A DNA stretch of 64,000 nt from Xanthostigma xanthostigma (Eukaryota > Arthropoda > Insecta > Raphidioptera > Raphidiidae). The stretch spans positions 13,224,001 through 13,288,000 of the forward strand of contig OY754469.1 in the NCBI GenBank assembly GCA_963575645.1, read 5' to 3'. A program made the translations under genes and the position numbers. Below the pieces are notes generated by a model that was given only the letters and a program-made list of their open reading frames with translations, did no database searches and was not told the origin of the DNA. Below, piece after piece: positions 54,936-64,000 of the stretch; within the stretch, counting starts at the first letter, position 1, and each line of letters begins with the position of its first letter.

Positions 54936-55275
54936 CAAGATTAGATTGTGGATTGTAGAAGCTTAACATCTAAGGTTGTCAGCGTAGTACATTTCATTAA
55001 AAAAGCAAATTTTATTTCAATATTAAAATGAATTGAGGATAGTTTCGAGTATCCGACTCTACATTACCCAAAATTCTTGTTTAATTTGGTTTATATAACC
55101 ACATTCAAGATTAGATTGTGGACTGTAGAAGCTCAACATCTAAGGTTGTCAGCGTAGTACATTTCATGAAAAAATCAAGTTTTAATTCTGTATTAAAATA
55201 AATTGAGGATAGTTTCGGGTATCCGATTCTGAATTACCCAAAATTCTTGTTTAATTAGGTTTATTTAACCGTATT
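54936..55275 (+). repeat. Two tandem ~170-bp units
   Basis: CAAGATTAGATTGTGGAxTG begins at 54936 and again at 55106. CATCTAAGGTTGTCAGCGTA, GAGGATAGTTTCG.GTATCC and AATTCTTGTTTAATT recur at the same 170-bp step. The units are about 90% alike by eye. No coding signal. Confidence 0.9.
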
Positions 55276-55768
55276 CACGAGTTTGAACGATTATTATACA
55301 CACATATACATAAAATTTGACGATCAATAGCTTAGAAAGGTCAACATTGGGCTATTTTCAATCTACTATCTAATTTCAATAATATAATATCATTATTACA
55401 GTAGCTATACACTTACATAAATAGATAATCAACAATATGTTATTTTACATCCATTTTCCAATTAAACATCCATTAGAATATCAAATAAGCATGTTTCAGT
55501 CCGTACGACCTTTAGTTTGAAATTCAATACAGTTGTCAAAATAAGGGGGTTACCATTAAACGCAACTAGCATAGGGGAGATATGTGATTACTGGATATGC
55601 TTAGCATTTGCACGGGGTTGAAGTTGACCCAAACCCCAGCCGCGGATGATTATACACCTGACACGGCACATATACAGGTATATTCAAAAAACTGTAATCA
55701 CGCCGACATATTTTATTTTCACTCCAGCTGCGAACCCAGTTTCGTTCGGACCAAGTTCTGTGTGTATT
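55276..55768. other. Spacer; 55.58-55.77 kb unique and less AT-rich
   Basis: The last 190 bp (GACCCAAACCCCAGCCGCGG...) have no match in the window and continue after the transposon at 56774. They are therefore host or older DNA that predates it. Confidence 0.4.
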
Positions 55769-55771
55769 TAA

Positions 55772-56770
55772 GGGGGGCACCTAGTGTAACAGCTCAAAAA
55801 AAAAAAACGCTTTTTTTAAATTTTATTTTTAGACTAGCTATATTTTTATGATATTTTAATGAATTAGGTCTTATAGAACATATTTTAAAGTTCTTGAAAA
55901 AAATTTGTATGTATTGATTTTTTCGATACAAAATGGCGGCGTGGTAAGAATTTCTATCAGACGCTTTGCATTTGCGACTTGCGATGTCCAATTTGTGGGC
56001 GTAATAACAGCCTTTAAAGCGAACGGTTCAAAAAATTTCTTGTTAATAACATTCATAATTCGTAGCTAAACCTATAAAATATATAAAAAGTTGAAAAAAA
56101 AAATTAATTTTAAGTTTTAAAAAATGTCTCGATTTTCACATAAAATGTTGACCTATAAACATTTATAAATAAAATTTATAACAGTAATTTACCAAACAAG
56201 TAGGTTCAACTACGAATAAAAGTTGTTTTTATTACTCAAGCGGGAAAAGTGGTATCTTTACGCATGCTGTTACAGTTGAAAAGTGGCTATTTTCATTTGC
56301 GTGCGCAAACTTTATTTGTCGCACTGAAATTATTGTTTGCCGCACGCAAATTCAGAGTTACCATAGTTACCAATACTGAATGTGACAGCAAAAAATGTGT
56401 ATTTTAAAATTGAACATTTGTTCTGGGAATTTTAATTTATTCGTAATAAAAAATAGTATATGCAACTGGTGCGGCATTGTCGCACTAGTTGCACAATATA
56501 CTATTTTTATATTTCAGCCCAAAGTCTTTAATAGTTTTTTAGATATTACGCCCACAAACTTTGAAAATAATATTTTAAGAAAACCGCGTTTAAAAAAAAC
56601 CGGTTTGATAGTGAAAAAAATTGTAGGTAATGACCAATTAATATAGTAACTATTATCGTAACGAATATCATTTTGAAATTTTGTAGGCATATTCTACATA
56701 AGATTTCGAACATTTTTAAATAAAAATAAATAAATAAATTTTTTTGAGCTGTTACACTAGATGCCCCCCT
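55772..56770. mobile_element. PIF/Harbinger-like nonautonomous element (~1 kb)
   Basis: The ends AGGGGGGCACCTAGTGTAAC and GTTACACTAGATGCCCCCCT are 30-bp-class inverted repeats that continue with AGCTCAAAAAAA. TTA flanks both sides (55769-55771, 56771-56773), the usual 3-bp duplication of PIF/Harbinger elements. A second inner pair (TTTGTGGGCGTAATA at about 55993 and TATTACGCCCACAAA at about 56546) shows extended foldback. It contains a family D copy. Short open frames do not resemble a transposase. Confidence 0.8.
56225..56505 (+). repeat. Family D copy 3, inside the Harbinger-like element
   Basis: Runs from TTTTTATTACTCAAGCGGGA through GTTTACGC-type text, CATTTGCGTGCGCAAACTTT and GAACATTTGTTCTGGGAATT to the terminal hairpin and ACTATT. 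It is nearly identical to copy 1 over their shared 210 bp, far closer than other repeats here. The 83-codon frame (56395-56646) runs out of the repeat and is not considered a gene. Confidence 0.75.
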
Positions 56771-56773
56771 TTA

Positions 56774-57157
56774 GTCGTGTCAGAAATAGCCATATAAACA
56801 GCGCTGCTCCTTCGAGTAGTTCCTGGTTTTCTGAATACAACGTGGCAATAATTTTCTTGAACCATCTGTATACGACGTAAGTGCAGCAATCAAGGCAAGA
56901 AGACAGGTGAAACTTACACGTGTGGGTAATACACACAAGATTACCGCACCCGGCTAGATAGTTAGAGCGTGGGGCAAGCGGGAAATTACATTCGCGGATC
57001 TGTGGGGGTAAAGGTACAACACAAGACAGTGTTATATGTTTGTGACAGCCAATGAACGGTTAAATGAACAGCTCTGTCAAATGACAGTCGCACACACACA
57101 CATCTTCTTTAACTAACAGAACTACTAGCTTTCTCCTTTTCTATTTCATTCACTTAT
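56774..57157. other. Unique, less AT-rich DNA
   Basis: Continuation of the host-like sequence interrupted by the element at 55.77 kb. No gene recognised. Confidence 0.35.
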
Positions 57158-57158
57158 G

Positions 57159-57698
57159 CCCATATTCACCGAACACTATTAAAGATGGACGTTACTAATC
57201 TTGGAACAAATTTATTCGTCAGAATAAAATTTAGTTTCAATTCACCAAGCAAATTACCAGATAGAAAAGTTAGTTAAAGAATAAATATACACTGCACTAA
57301 ATACTCCTTGCTCTATTTATAGAACATTTTGATGTTCACCCAAAAATCCGTTAGTGTAAACATCAAAACAAAGTTTCACAAAAAAATAATGTTTTATCCT
57401 AACCCAATTGCTCACAAAACTTCCACTAACTTTAATGTTCTACAGCTATATACTTCACAAAAAGTTAATAAACACCACTTAAATAAATTCACAACCGCAA
57501 ACTGCAGATATAACACTCTACGTTTATAGGTTAGGTATTATGTTATCAGGCGAATAAATATTTATACCCTCGAAGTAAGACAAAATAGATATGCCTGCAG
57601 TAAACATAATTATTGTTGGTGAATTAAATTATCGCTGTTTATTCGGAGAAATGGTTAACATGAAGAACAACCTAACCTTACGTTCGGTGAATATGGCC
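57159..57698 (+). mobile_element. Family C copy 3, complete and uninterrupted
   Basis: The terminal repeats GCCCATATTCACCGAAC and GTTCGGTGAATATGGCC bound a 540-bp noncoding element. It is the empty-site reference for the nested palindrome at 27.71 kb. No convincing target duplication; TA is possible. Confidence 0.8.
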
Positions 57699-58178
57699 AT
57701 CAGTTAGATAATAACGTAGGGTTAGTTTGTCCTTTATTGTGCCATGTCAGGTACACCGTTCACCTGTGTGCTGAGAAATCTCAGAATGAAGTTTGCAGAG
57801 CGCAATAATTAGTGTAATAGGAAAATAGAAACGGTCCAGTGAATTTACCACAAAGGTTGTCTTTAACAGTGATATTAATATTGCATTATTTATACGGTAC
57901 CTTATACATACTTAATCATGACTCACGGCTACGAGGCACGCATCTTTGTATCCAACAAAACGGAGACAACTTCGAACAATTTCTGTGAATACTTGATAAT
58001 GACATAACATATTTCCATAGTGATATAACGCCAGGACCGACCTCAAAGTTTAAAAAAAAAATAAAACTTTGAAAGTACGTTTCTCTTTCGTTTTTGAGTT
58101 TTGATAAAATATTTGGTCATCTATTTGATTTCTACACGCTGTTAAAAAAGAAGAATAAACTTAAAAATCACATGATAT
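57699..58178. other. Spacer, no feature recognised
   Basis: Mixed composition, with nothing recognised. Confidence 0.4.
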
Positions 58179-58847
58179 ACAGGGTGTCCCATTAAGAATG
58201 GAACATAGAACAACCGCAGATTCTCCAATTCAAAATAAAACGATTAAGCGAAATATGCTTAGATAAAATGTTAATTTTTTTGATATTTTCTAAGTCAATA
58301 ATGTACACTTGTTAGTTTGTTGTAAAGTCATTGGTTTTCGAGATATTCGCAGTTAAAGATAGATAGACATGTACTTTTATTTGTATTATTATTAATAATA
58401 TTCATTTTTACAATTTTGTCTTAAAAAAACTGCGAATATCTCGAAAACCAATGACTTTACAACAAACTAACAAGTATACATTATTGACTTAGAAAATATC
58501 AAAAAAATTAAAATTATAGTCAAAATTAAAATTTAGACAGCGGCGTAACATTTAGAAGGGGTACAAGCATTACTTACTCCTGCCGTACGCCACTGGTAGA
58601 GCGTACTGAACTAATTTTTTTATTGTTAGGTGCATTTTATGATATTTAACAAGTGTGCCGATTTGAGTAAAATTATACGGTGTATTAAAAAAATTATGGA
58701 CATTAATAATTTTTCAGTTTTCAACTTCAACACCCCGTATTTCGGAAACGAGTAACATTTTATCTAAGCATATTTCGCTTAATCGTTTTATTTTGAATTG
58801 GAGAATCTGCGGTTGTTCTATGTCCCATTCTTAATGGGACAGCCTGT
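58179..58847. mobile_element. Foldback element with ACAGGGTGTCCCATTAAGAA ends
   Basis: The outer arms (58179-58275 and about 58748-58847) match over roughly 95 bp: ACAGGGTGTCCCATTAAGAA...AATAAAACGATTAAGCGAAA and the complement ending TTCTTAATGGGACAGCCTGT. A second pair inside (about 58263-58347 and 58425-58508) includes ATTGGTTTTCGAGATATTCG. Flanks read GATAT and ATATA, so a TA-type duplication is possible. Noncoding. Confidence 0.8.
58538..58595. mobile_element. 58-bp mini-element with CAGCGGCGTA / TACGCCACTG ends
   Basis: CAGCGGCGTAAC at the left and CCGTACGCCACTG at the right form near-perfect inverted 10-mers around about 36 bp. The ends resemble the insertion end at 45.0 kb (CAGTGGCGTAAC). 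It lies in the asymmetric part of the foldback element. No target duplication was found. Confidence 0.45.
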
Positions 58848-58851
58848 ATAT

Positions 58852-59182
58852 AATACAAAGTGCCTCCGACTAGTCTGTTTGTCTGTCTGAACGCGATAAA
58901 CTCAAAAACTACCGAACGTATTTTCATACTGTTTTCACTAATAGAAAGAGCGATAAACGAGGAAGAATTCTGTATATATAATTTGTAAATATTTCGTACA
59001 AAATAGCTGAACTATGACGGTGTTTTGTCAATAAAAAACTGTGTTCGTATGGCTAACGCTGGTGAAATCTTTAGAGGTACATCAAAACAATGTACTTTGA
59101 TAGTTCTGCTGTGTAGACGGGAAGGTCAATATGTTATTTTCAGAACAGTTTTGCACCCGGGTGAACCGGGACGGGCCGCTAA
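58852..59182 (+). mobile_element. Helitron-like repeat ending in CTAA
   Basis: Starts ATAATACAAAGTGCCTCCGA and contains CGATAAACTCAAAAACTACC and AAGAGCGATAAACGAGGAAG. It ends GTTTTGCACCCGGGTGAACC, then GGGACGGGCCGCTAA before T. CTAA also satisfies the CTRR rule. Confidence 0.65.
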
Positions 59183-59240
59183 TCTATTGTAAACATCTTG
59201 TTTCGAGGATTTAGATTTAAAATCACTTATTGTATTTTGA

Positions 59241-59463
59241 CACGTTCAGTGCGCATGACGCATATGGTGCGTTTGCGCTATAGTTACTCCTGTGCGCACG
59301 ACGCACATGGTGCGTCCGGTGAAGTTTAGTCTTCAATGAAGAATAGTACTGTTAGTATCGATACTAACAGTACTATTCTTCATTGAAGACTAAACTTCAT
59401 TGGACGCACCATGTGCGTCGTGCGCACAGGAGTAACTAAAGCGCGTCATGAGCACTGAACGTG
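59241..59463. mobile_element. Near-perfect palindromic MITE (TTRA-flanked, piggyBac-like)
   Basis: The ends CACGTTCAGTGC and GCACTGAACGTG are flanked by TTGA (59237-59240) and TTAA (59464-59467). The two halves pair almost completely, including GTGCGCACGACGCACATGGT and GAAGTTTAGTCTTCAATGAA, meeting at TAGTATCGATACTA with virtually no loop. 223 bp. Confidence 0.85.
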
Positions 59464-60685
59464 TTAAACAGTAATAATTAAAAATAATATTAACACAAAA
59501 AACAGCATGTCTCAAGAAATTTTAAAGCATATCACCTAAAAAAAATACGGAATGTTATCCATTTACTTAAAAGACAGATCTGTTTCGTTAGTAAAATATG
59601 GCAGACTGAATCGTTCTATTTGTTCAAATATATTCATAACAAATGGTTGAAATCGCTTAAAAGTTATACAGTTAGGGGAAATCTAAACTGTTTTGGGGAG
59701 AAACTATAATAAATCAATTATAATAGATAAAAAAAATATTTTCTCATAATGCAAACATTTTTAAACCACAGTGATATGTACTTTACAGATTGATGGAAAG
59801 GAAAGACAATATAGGTATGCAGTTAGACGGAGAGCTCACACTCAGATTCCCTATGCATCGAATTGAATGTGAATTAGTCTTGGGGCAAACAAATAGGATC
59901 CACAATTATAATTTTTATTTTTCCAGATCCTACGATACTGATGTCACTTTCGGTCATTATGTCAACAGCTATACATTAAATTATATTGATCTCACCAAGT
60001 ACTTTCAAATCATCATGCTAGAATTAATCTTGGCACAACTCCTGGGCAACCTAAAACTTTCTGGAACCGTAAGAAACATTTCAAAAAAACGAGTGTGGTT
60101 TAGACCACACGACTGAAGTAAAATTTCTTCCTGCCATAATTTGTTATTATTCACCAGAAAATTCACAAAATATGAACTTTAAAACGATTTTACAATTTTA
60201 TTCACTTTAAACGTAGAATATTTAATGTATTGAACAAAATGTTAATTTATAAAATTGTTCAAGAACGAAATGAACAGTCTAATGTAAGAAGAAAGAAATA
60301 TAAATCTAAAGATAATGAAAACAAAAGTAATACATTGCAATTACTTAGCTCTCGTTGGATTTTTAGCGTAAATCCTTATGAAATATTATTTAAAGTATAG
60401 GTTTACAAAACTTTTTTCTGTCACCCGACAGCGCCACTGGCAAGTAAAGTATGTGTCATTCTATTGTTAGTACAGCTTTTTCTACTACTTCCCGTTATCC
60501 GACTGAGTTGAAATTTTGTATAGGTATATAGTTTCGATGACAATACAAATTAAATACGTTTATTTTTATAAAGATAGAAAAGTTACAAACATTCTTACAA
60601 TAAATATGTTAGTGTAGTATAGCCATTATAGAAGACAATAATATATTTATATAATAACAATCACAACTAGGGCACCGACCCTATG
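59464..60685. other. Spacer holding one weak exon candidate
   Basis: Apart from the segment annotated at 59927-60068, this region shows no gene or window repeat. Confidence 0.35.
59927..60068 (+). CDS. Weak candidate for a host exon (unknown protein)
   Basis: An open segment is preceded by a pyrimidine-rich TTTTTATTTTTCCAG acceptor-like string and followed by a GTAAGA donor-like string directly after GGAACC. In the frame that stays open across both borders it reads SYDTDVTFGHYVNSYTLNYI and then DLTKYFQIIM...LAQLLGNLKLSGT. The sequence is not part of any repeat recognised here, and a 108-codon open frame (59790-60116) surrounds it. No domain is recognised, no neighbouring exon was found, and splice-like strings are common in AT-rich DNA. 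It may be chance. Confidence 0.18.
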
Positions 60686-60686
60686 C

Positions 60687-60790
60687 CTACTCAGGGTAGG
60701 CATCGGGTGGTGCCTTTGGCGTGACCACTGCACAGCACACAGCCGAGGCTGTGTGGAGTGCAGTGGCCCACCAACAGCTTAAATAATACC
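60687..60790. other. GC-rich block with short hairpins
   Basis: Contains CCTACTCAGGGTAGG and CACAGCCGAGGCTGTG hairpins and GTGGTGCCTTTGGCGTGACC. It stands out from its AT-rich surroundings and is unassigned. Confidence 0.4.
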
Positions 60791-60799
60791 CAACCTTAT

Positions 60800-61140
60800 T
60801 ATTAGTATATAGTATATATAGTATATATTTATTTATAATGTATAGATAAATATTGAATACAGACATAGACATGGAAATATAATATAAAAATAGGTGACGC
60901 CCAATAAATATAAAACGATTATGTAACAACAAAAGAGAAATAACAAGTATATAATAACAATAATATAGTGAAAGGTAAAAGAAATATACTGAAAACAAGT
61001 AATTAAAAGCAATAACAGAATAATAGATAGCGATAACAAGTAATAAATAATAACAAATAATAATAGTAACAAAAATAAATAACAAAAATGAATAAATAAT
61101 AAATGTTGCGATAGATGAATAGAAGGTTAATAAAAAGAAA
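60800..61140. repeat. AATAACAA-rich low-complexity tract
   Basis: Long irregular runs of AATAACAAAT, AATAATA and AACAAAAATAA. The 157-codon minus frame over it is a by-product of this composition (hydrophobic Y/F/I/L-rich peptide). Confidence 0.7.
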
Positions 61141-61159
61141 AATAACTGAGAGACATGCA

Positions 61160-61325
61160 ACTAACTGATCGGTCCGGTTTTCGTCCGGATGCAAATCGCA
61201 GTTTTAACTACTTCCCGTTATCCGATTGAGTTGAAATTTTGCATACGTATATTTCCGAAGACAATACAATTCTATAATAACTAACTGACCGATCTGGTTT
61301 CGTTCTGATGCAAATCGCACTTCTA
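61160..61325 (-). repeat. Two tandem Helitron-like 3' segments
   Basis: CTGATCGGTCCGGTTTTCGT then CCGGATGCAAATCGCA at about 61165, and CTGACCGATCTGGTTTCGTT then CTGATGCAAATCGCA at about 61281, with TACTTCCCGTTATCCGATTG between (also at about 60484). The step is about 115 bp. Resembles the inverted ends at 30.11 and 53.76 kb. Confidence 0.5.
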
Positions 61326-61930
61326 ATGAAGCGCACTAAAACTTTATTTATTTACATAAAAAATCCGACAGTGAACTCTTGGACTACGAATCCAGTGTAC
61401 ATGCAGTGTTGTTTGCCTTTAAAAAAATCTTATTTGAACAAGCAATTTGAAGTCTACATTATACAGATGCACCCTATAATAGAATAAAACGTGTTCACAG
61501 TATGTACAGTGCAGGGGGAGTTGGGTATCATTGGATATCAGCCTCACAAAAGGGGATTTGGGTTGGTAGTGTAATAGTATGTTCGCTGTTCAGACGCATT
61601 TGCCTCAAATGACGTATAGATTGACAAACTCCAACCTTTAAAGTAAAATAATGCTAAGTGAATTGAATCGCCCCATTTTTTATTACGTCCAGAGCCGGGA
61701 TTAGTTAATATAACGGGCAGAATATTCGCATTAAAATTAAGACGCCGTAAAAATGTCGCTCCATTTTTGCCGAGCTCAAATTGTTAGCATAGATAAAACA
61801 TTTTAATTGGTAGCTTGAAGTTCTTAAGTGCGACAAAAATAACTGATATCAAGTTGTCAAGACAACGCGAGAGTGTAGTAAGAATAAAATTAATAGAGCG
61901 AACTCACTGACGACGAAAATTAAAATCATC
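61326..61930. other. Spacer, no feature recognised
   Basis: Mixed composition; no gene or window repeat was recognised. Confidence 0.4.
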
Positions 61931-62135
61931 TATACTAATATATAAAGCTGAAGAGTTTGTTTGTTTGTTTGTTTGAACGCGCTAATCTCAGGAACTACTG
62001 GTTCAAATTGAATAAATTTTTTTTTGTTGGATAGCCCATTTACCGAGGAAGGCTGTAGGCTATATAATATTGCGCTAAGACCATTAGGAGCGGAACTTTA
62101 ATGAAAAATGTTGCAAAAAGTATCTCAAAAATAAG
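61931..62135 (+). mobile_element. Helitron-like 5' end fragment
   Basis: Starts TCTATACTAATATATAAAGC after A, then GTTTGTTTGTTTGTTTGAAC, GCTAATCTCAGGAACTACTG, GATAGCCCATTTACCGAGGA and GGCTATATAATATTGCGCTA. It matches the 5' part of the complete copy at 14.68-15.27 kb. The 3' hairpin end is missing. Confidence 0.65.
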
Positions 62136-62430
62136 CTTCTATTCTTTTTCTCTATAAATTCATATAAAATTTTGATAAAGTTACATAAAAAAAATATTAA
62201 TCAAAAGTAATAATTGGGTCTCATAGTAGGTACTCCACACATGTGGATTATTAATAATTGTTTGTTTAATTAATAAATCGATTAGGCATTCCTCGAATAT
62301 TTACTTATGTAACATTATTCTAATTTTATTTGAATTTATAGAGAAAAAAATGTAGATTTCGAAAATGTAAAAAAATATTTGCTATTTTAAAAAAAATGTA
62401 TATACACTTCCGGTTGATTTTGAAGTAAAA
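62136..62430. other. AT-rich spacer
   Basis: No feature recognised. Confidence 0.4.
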
Positions 62431-63330
62431 AAATTGGTTGTCTGTAAAGTCGGTTTACGGACGATAGTTTTACGTGATAACGTATTCCGTAATACATAAC
62501 CTAAATTTATATAATAATTATAATAATTCGAATCTATGATATTGCATCTTTCGCTTCAAATTTAGGTAAATTTTATTAAGTATCTATAATAAAACACTAT
62601 AAAAAGTACACTATTATTATATAAAAAACAACTATGGCATGTATCTCTTTTGCGTATGCGCCGATTTTCCCCAAAAAATTTACAAATATTTCTAGTAAAA
62701 ATAGATAGAGTAAAAACCGTTTTAAAAACTATATTATTGTTATATAAAACATCATTATAAGAGATATATTCTTTTACGCATGCGCCGATGTTCCCCAAAA
62801 ACAATAGGCCACTTCATATTTGCATATCAAACATCCTCCCAAAATTTGGTTTCAATCCGCTTATCCTTGGTGTCGGAATGATAAGAAATGTCAAAAGTGA
62901 CGTTTGCAACTGTCGAAGTATTATGTTCTAATAATAATTAATTATTCCAATAGTTAACTTAGAAGGCGTTGCATTTCAGAAAATACTAATGTCAAAAAAT
63001 TGAATTAAACATTAGAAATGCAGCCGTTTTCATGTTGCATTTATACAGCTATTTTTCTATATAAATTTGTATAAAAAAAACTGTTTAGGCAAATTCTGTT
63101 ATACGAAATCTGTGTAAAATGTTCTCCTCTTTCGTTTAAGACTGGTTTCAAACCGATCTGATTTAAATTGGGCGAGAAATTAGCAAAAAGCACGCACAGG
63201 GTCAGGCGGAACGTTACTCGTTAGGAACGTTAGGAACGTTACGTTACACTTTTTCGTGCATGCAGTCGGTGTTTTATCAATTTATAAGATTGGTGATTCA
63301 TCAATTTATAAGACGTTATCACGTCAAAAA
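62431..63330 (-). mobile_element. Family K copy 2, inverted relative to copy 1
   Basis: The inverted match to 32.86-33.58 kb begins AATTGGTTGTCTGTAAAGTC and ends AGACGTTATCACGTCAAAAA. It has about 350 bp more (62.51-62.85 kb), including GCGCATGCGTAAAAGA- and ATATGAAGTGGCC-type text that matches family B, and it lacks the ~95-bp CG-containing segment of copy 1. The 80-codon minus frame is repeat-derived. Confidence 0.75.
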
Positions 63331-64000
63331 ATATAGCTCAGCATTTCCGATAGTTTTCGAGTTGAATAAACAACTATTCAAAAATTGTTTTCCATCGGTG
63401 AACACACTGTATAATTAATTATTATTTAAACGATAATGTTATTAAAGTTAATTGTTATTTATAGTTTCCAGCCTAATGCTCTTAATTTTCTTTATAAAGA
63501 ATGAGTATTATCTAAATAATGTATATTTGAAGCACACAATATGTACTCAAAAAACCCTACATCAATTAGTATTCACATAAAAATTTTATAAGCATTTTTT
63601 TTGGTAGTGTTTCTTTTAATGGAAATAGGTGGCGTTTTTCAACAGTATATTATTGCGATTTGTTATTGCTAATGACTACATCAACTGGTGCTTTTTGATG
63701 TTTGAAATTTGACACTAAAGTGAAAAAATGGAAATGTACTACACCTACATTCATAACGGTCAATTTTTACAGATGCCATAAAACCAGAAATGAAAAATTC
63801 ATTACATAATTTATCATACGATTTGCATACATATACAAAAAATATTAATACATGCGAACAAAAACAAATCGGTTGTTTTTTTAATACTCACACTCTCGTT
63901 TTGATGGAAAAATTTTAACAAAATAATAATAATAAGCGGAACTTGATAGCTAAAACAGTGCCTAATTTTTGTCGTTGTTTTAAGGTTAAGAGGAGACATA
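63331..64000. other. AT-rich spacer to window end
   Basis: A 61-codon minus frame at the edge (63814-63999) has no motif. Nothing else was recognised. Confidence 0.4.

Noticed and set aside
60687-61160. 157-codon minus-strand open frame
   Set aside because: The peptide is a Y/F/I/L-rich by-product of the AATAACAA low-complexity tract, with no motif and overlapping frames.
1-64000. CRISPR array, operon, riboswitch or bacterial mobile element
   Set aside because: Low gene density, SINEs, a LINE, hAT and Tigger-like elements show a eukaryotic genome; no regularly spaced short repeats with unique spacers were seen.

Overview
The window is AT-rich eukaryotic DNA (about 70% A+T by eye) with no recognisable intact host gene. 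Its repeats are those expected of an insect. The AACCGACTTC-hairpin family, Helitron-like repeats ending in CCCGGGTGAAACCGGG...CTAGT, tRNA-derived SINEs and hAT, Tigger-like and PIF/Harbinger-like miniature elements together point most strongly to a moth or butterfly. That assignment is an inference: no marker gene is present.

Layout. 0-10 kb: Helitron-like repeats, hairpin families M and I, family C, foldback family F, a Tigger-like element and an insertion carrying a hammerhead-like motif. 10-17 kb: a ~170-bp higher-order tandem array, the second family M copy and several Helitron-like copies, one with a tRNA-Lys-like sequence inside. 17-24 kb: a hAT element with a clean 8-bp target duplication and a triplicated left end, two more hAT pieces, family D and a tRNA-Gly-like relic. 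24-36 kb: Helitron-like and family F pieces, a tandem-repeat block at 26.4 kb, nested insertions in family C and in a SINE, and families K and B. 36-44 kb: a 5'-truncated non-LTR retrotransposon with an open reverse transcriptase C-terminal region, a MITE, an inverted duplication, a complete hAT MITE and a Tc1/mariner remnant nested in family B. 44-54 kb: families H, M, J and I, a Tigger-like element, a MITE and a full-length SINE. 54-64 kb: a probable Penelope-like insertion with hammerhead-like motifs, a ~1-kb PIF/Harbinger-like element, family C, foldback elements, a near-perfect palindrome and an inverted second copy of family K.

Coding content is limited to transposon remains: a jockey/CR1-like reverse transcriptase C-terminus (36534-37412, +) and a decayed Tc1/mariner transposase piece (about 43480-43690, -). 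One short open segment bounded by good splice-site matches (59927-60068, +) is only a weak host-exon candidate. No LTR retrotransposon, virus copy or Polinton was recognised with confidence; one LTR-like block at 26.4 kb is listed at low confidence.

The most interesting signals are hammerhead-ribozyme-like motifs of the dimeric Penelope-element type in at least four places (two inside insertions with 13- and 16-bp target duplications), a hairpin family whose two arms change together from copy to copy, and a ~30-bp indel in family B that coincides with a Helitron-like 3' terminus. Repeat family letters are local labels invented for this window. Boundaries were read by eye and may be off by several bases except where a target duplication fixes them.
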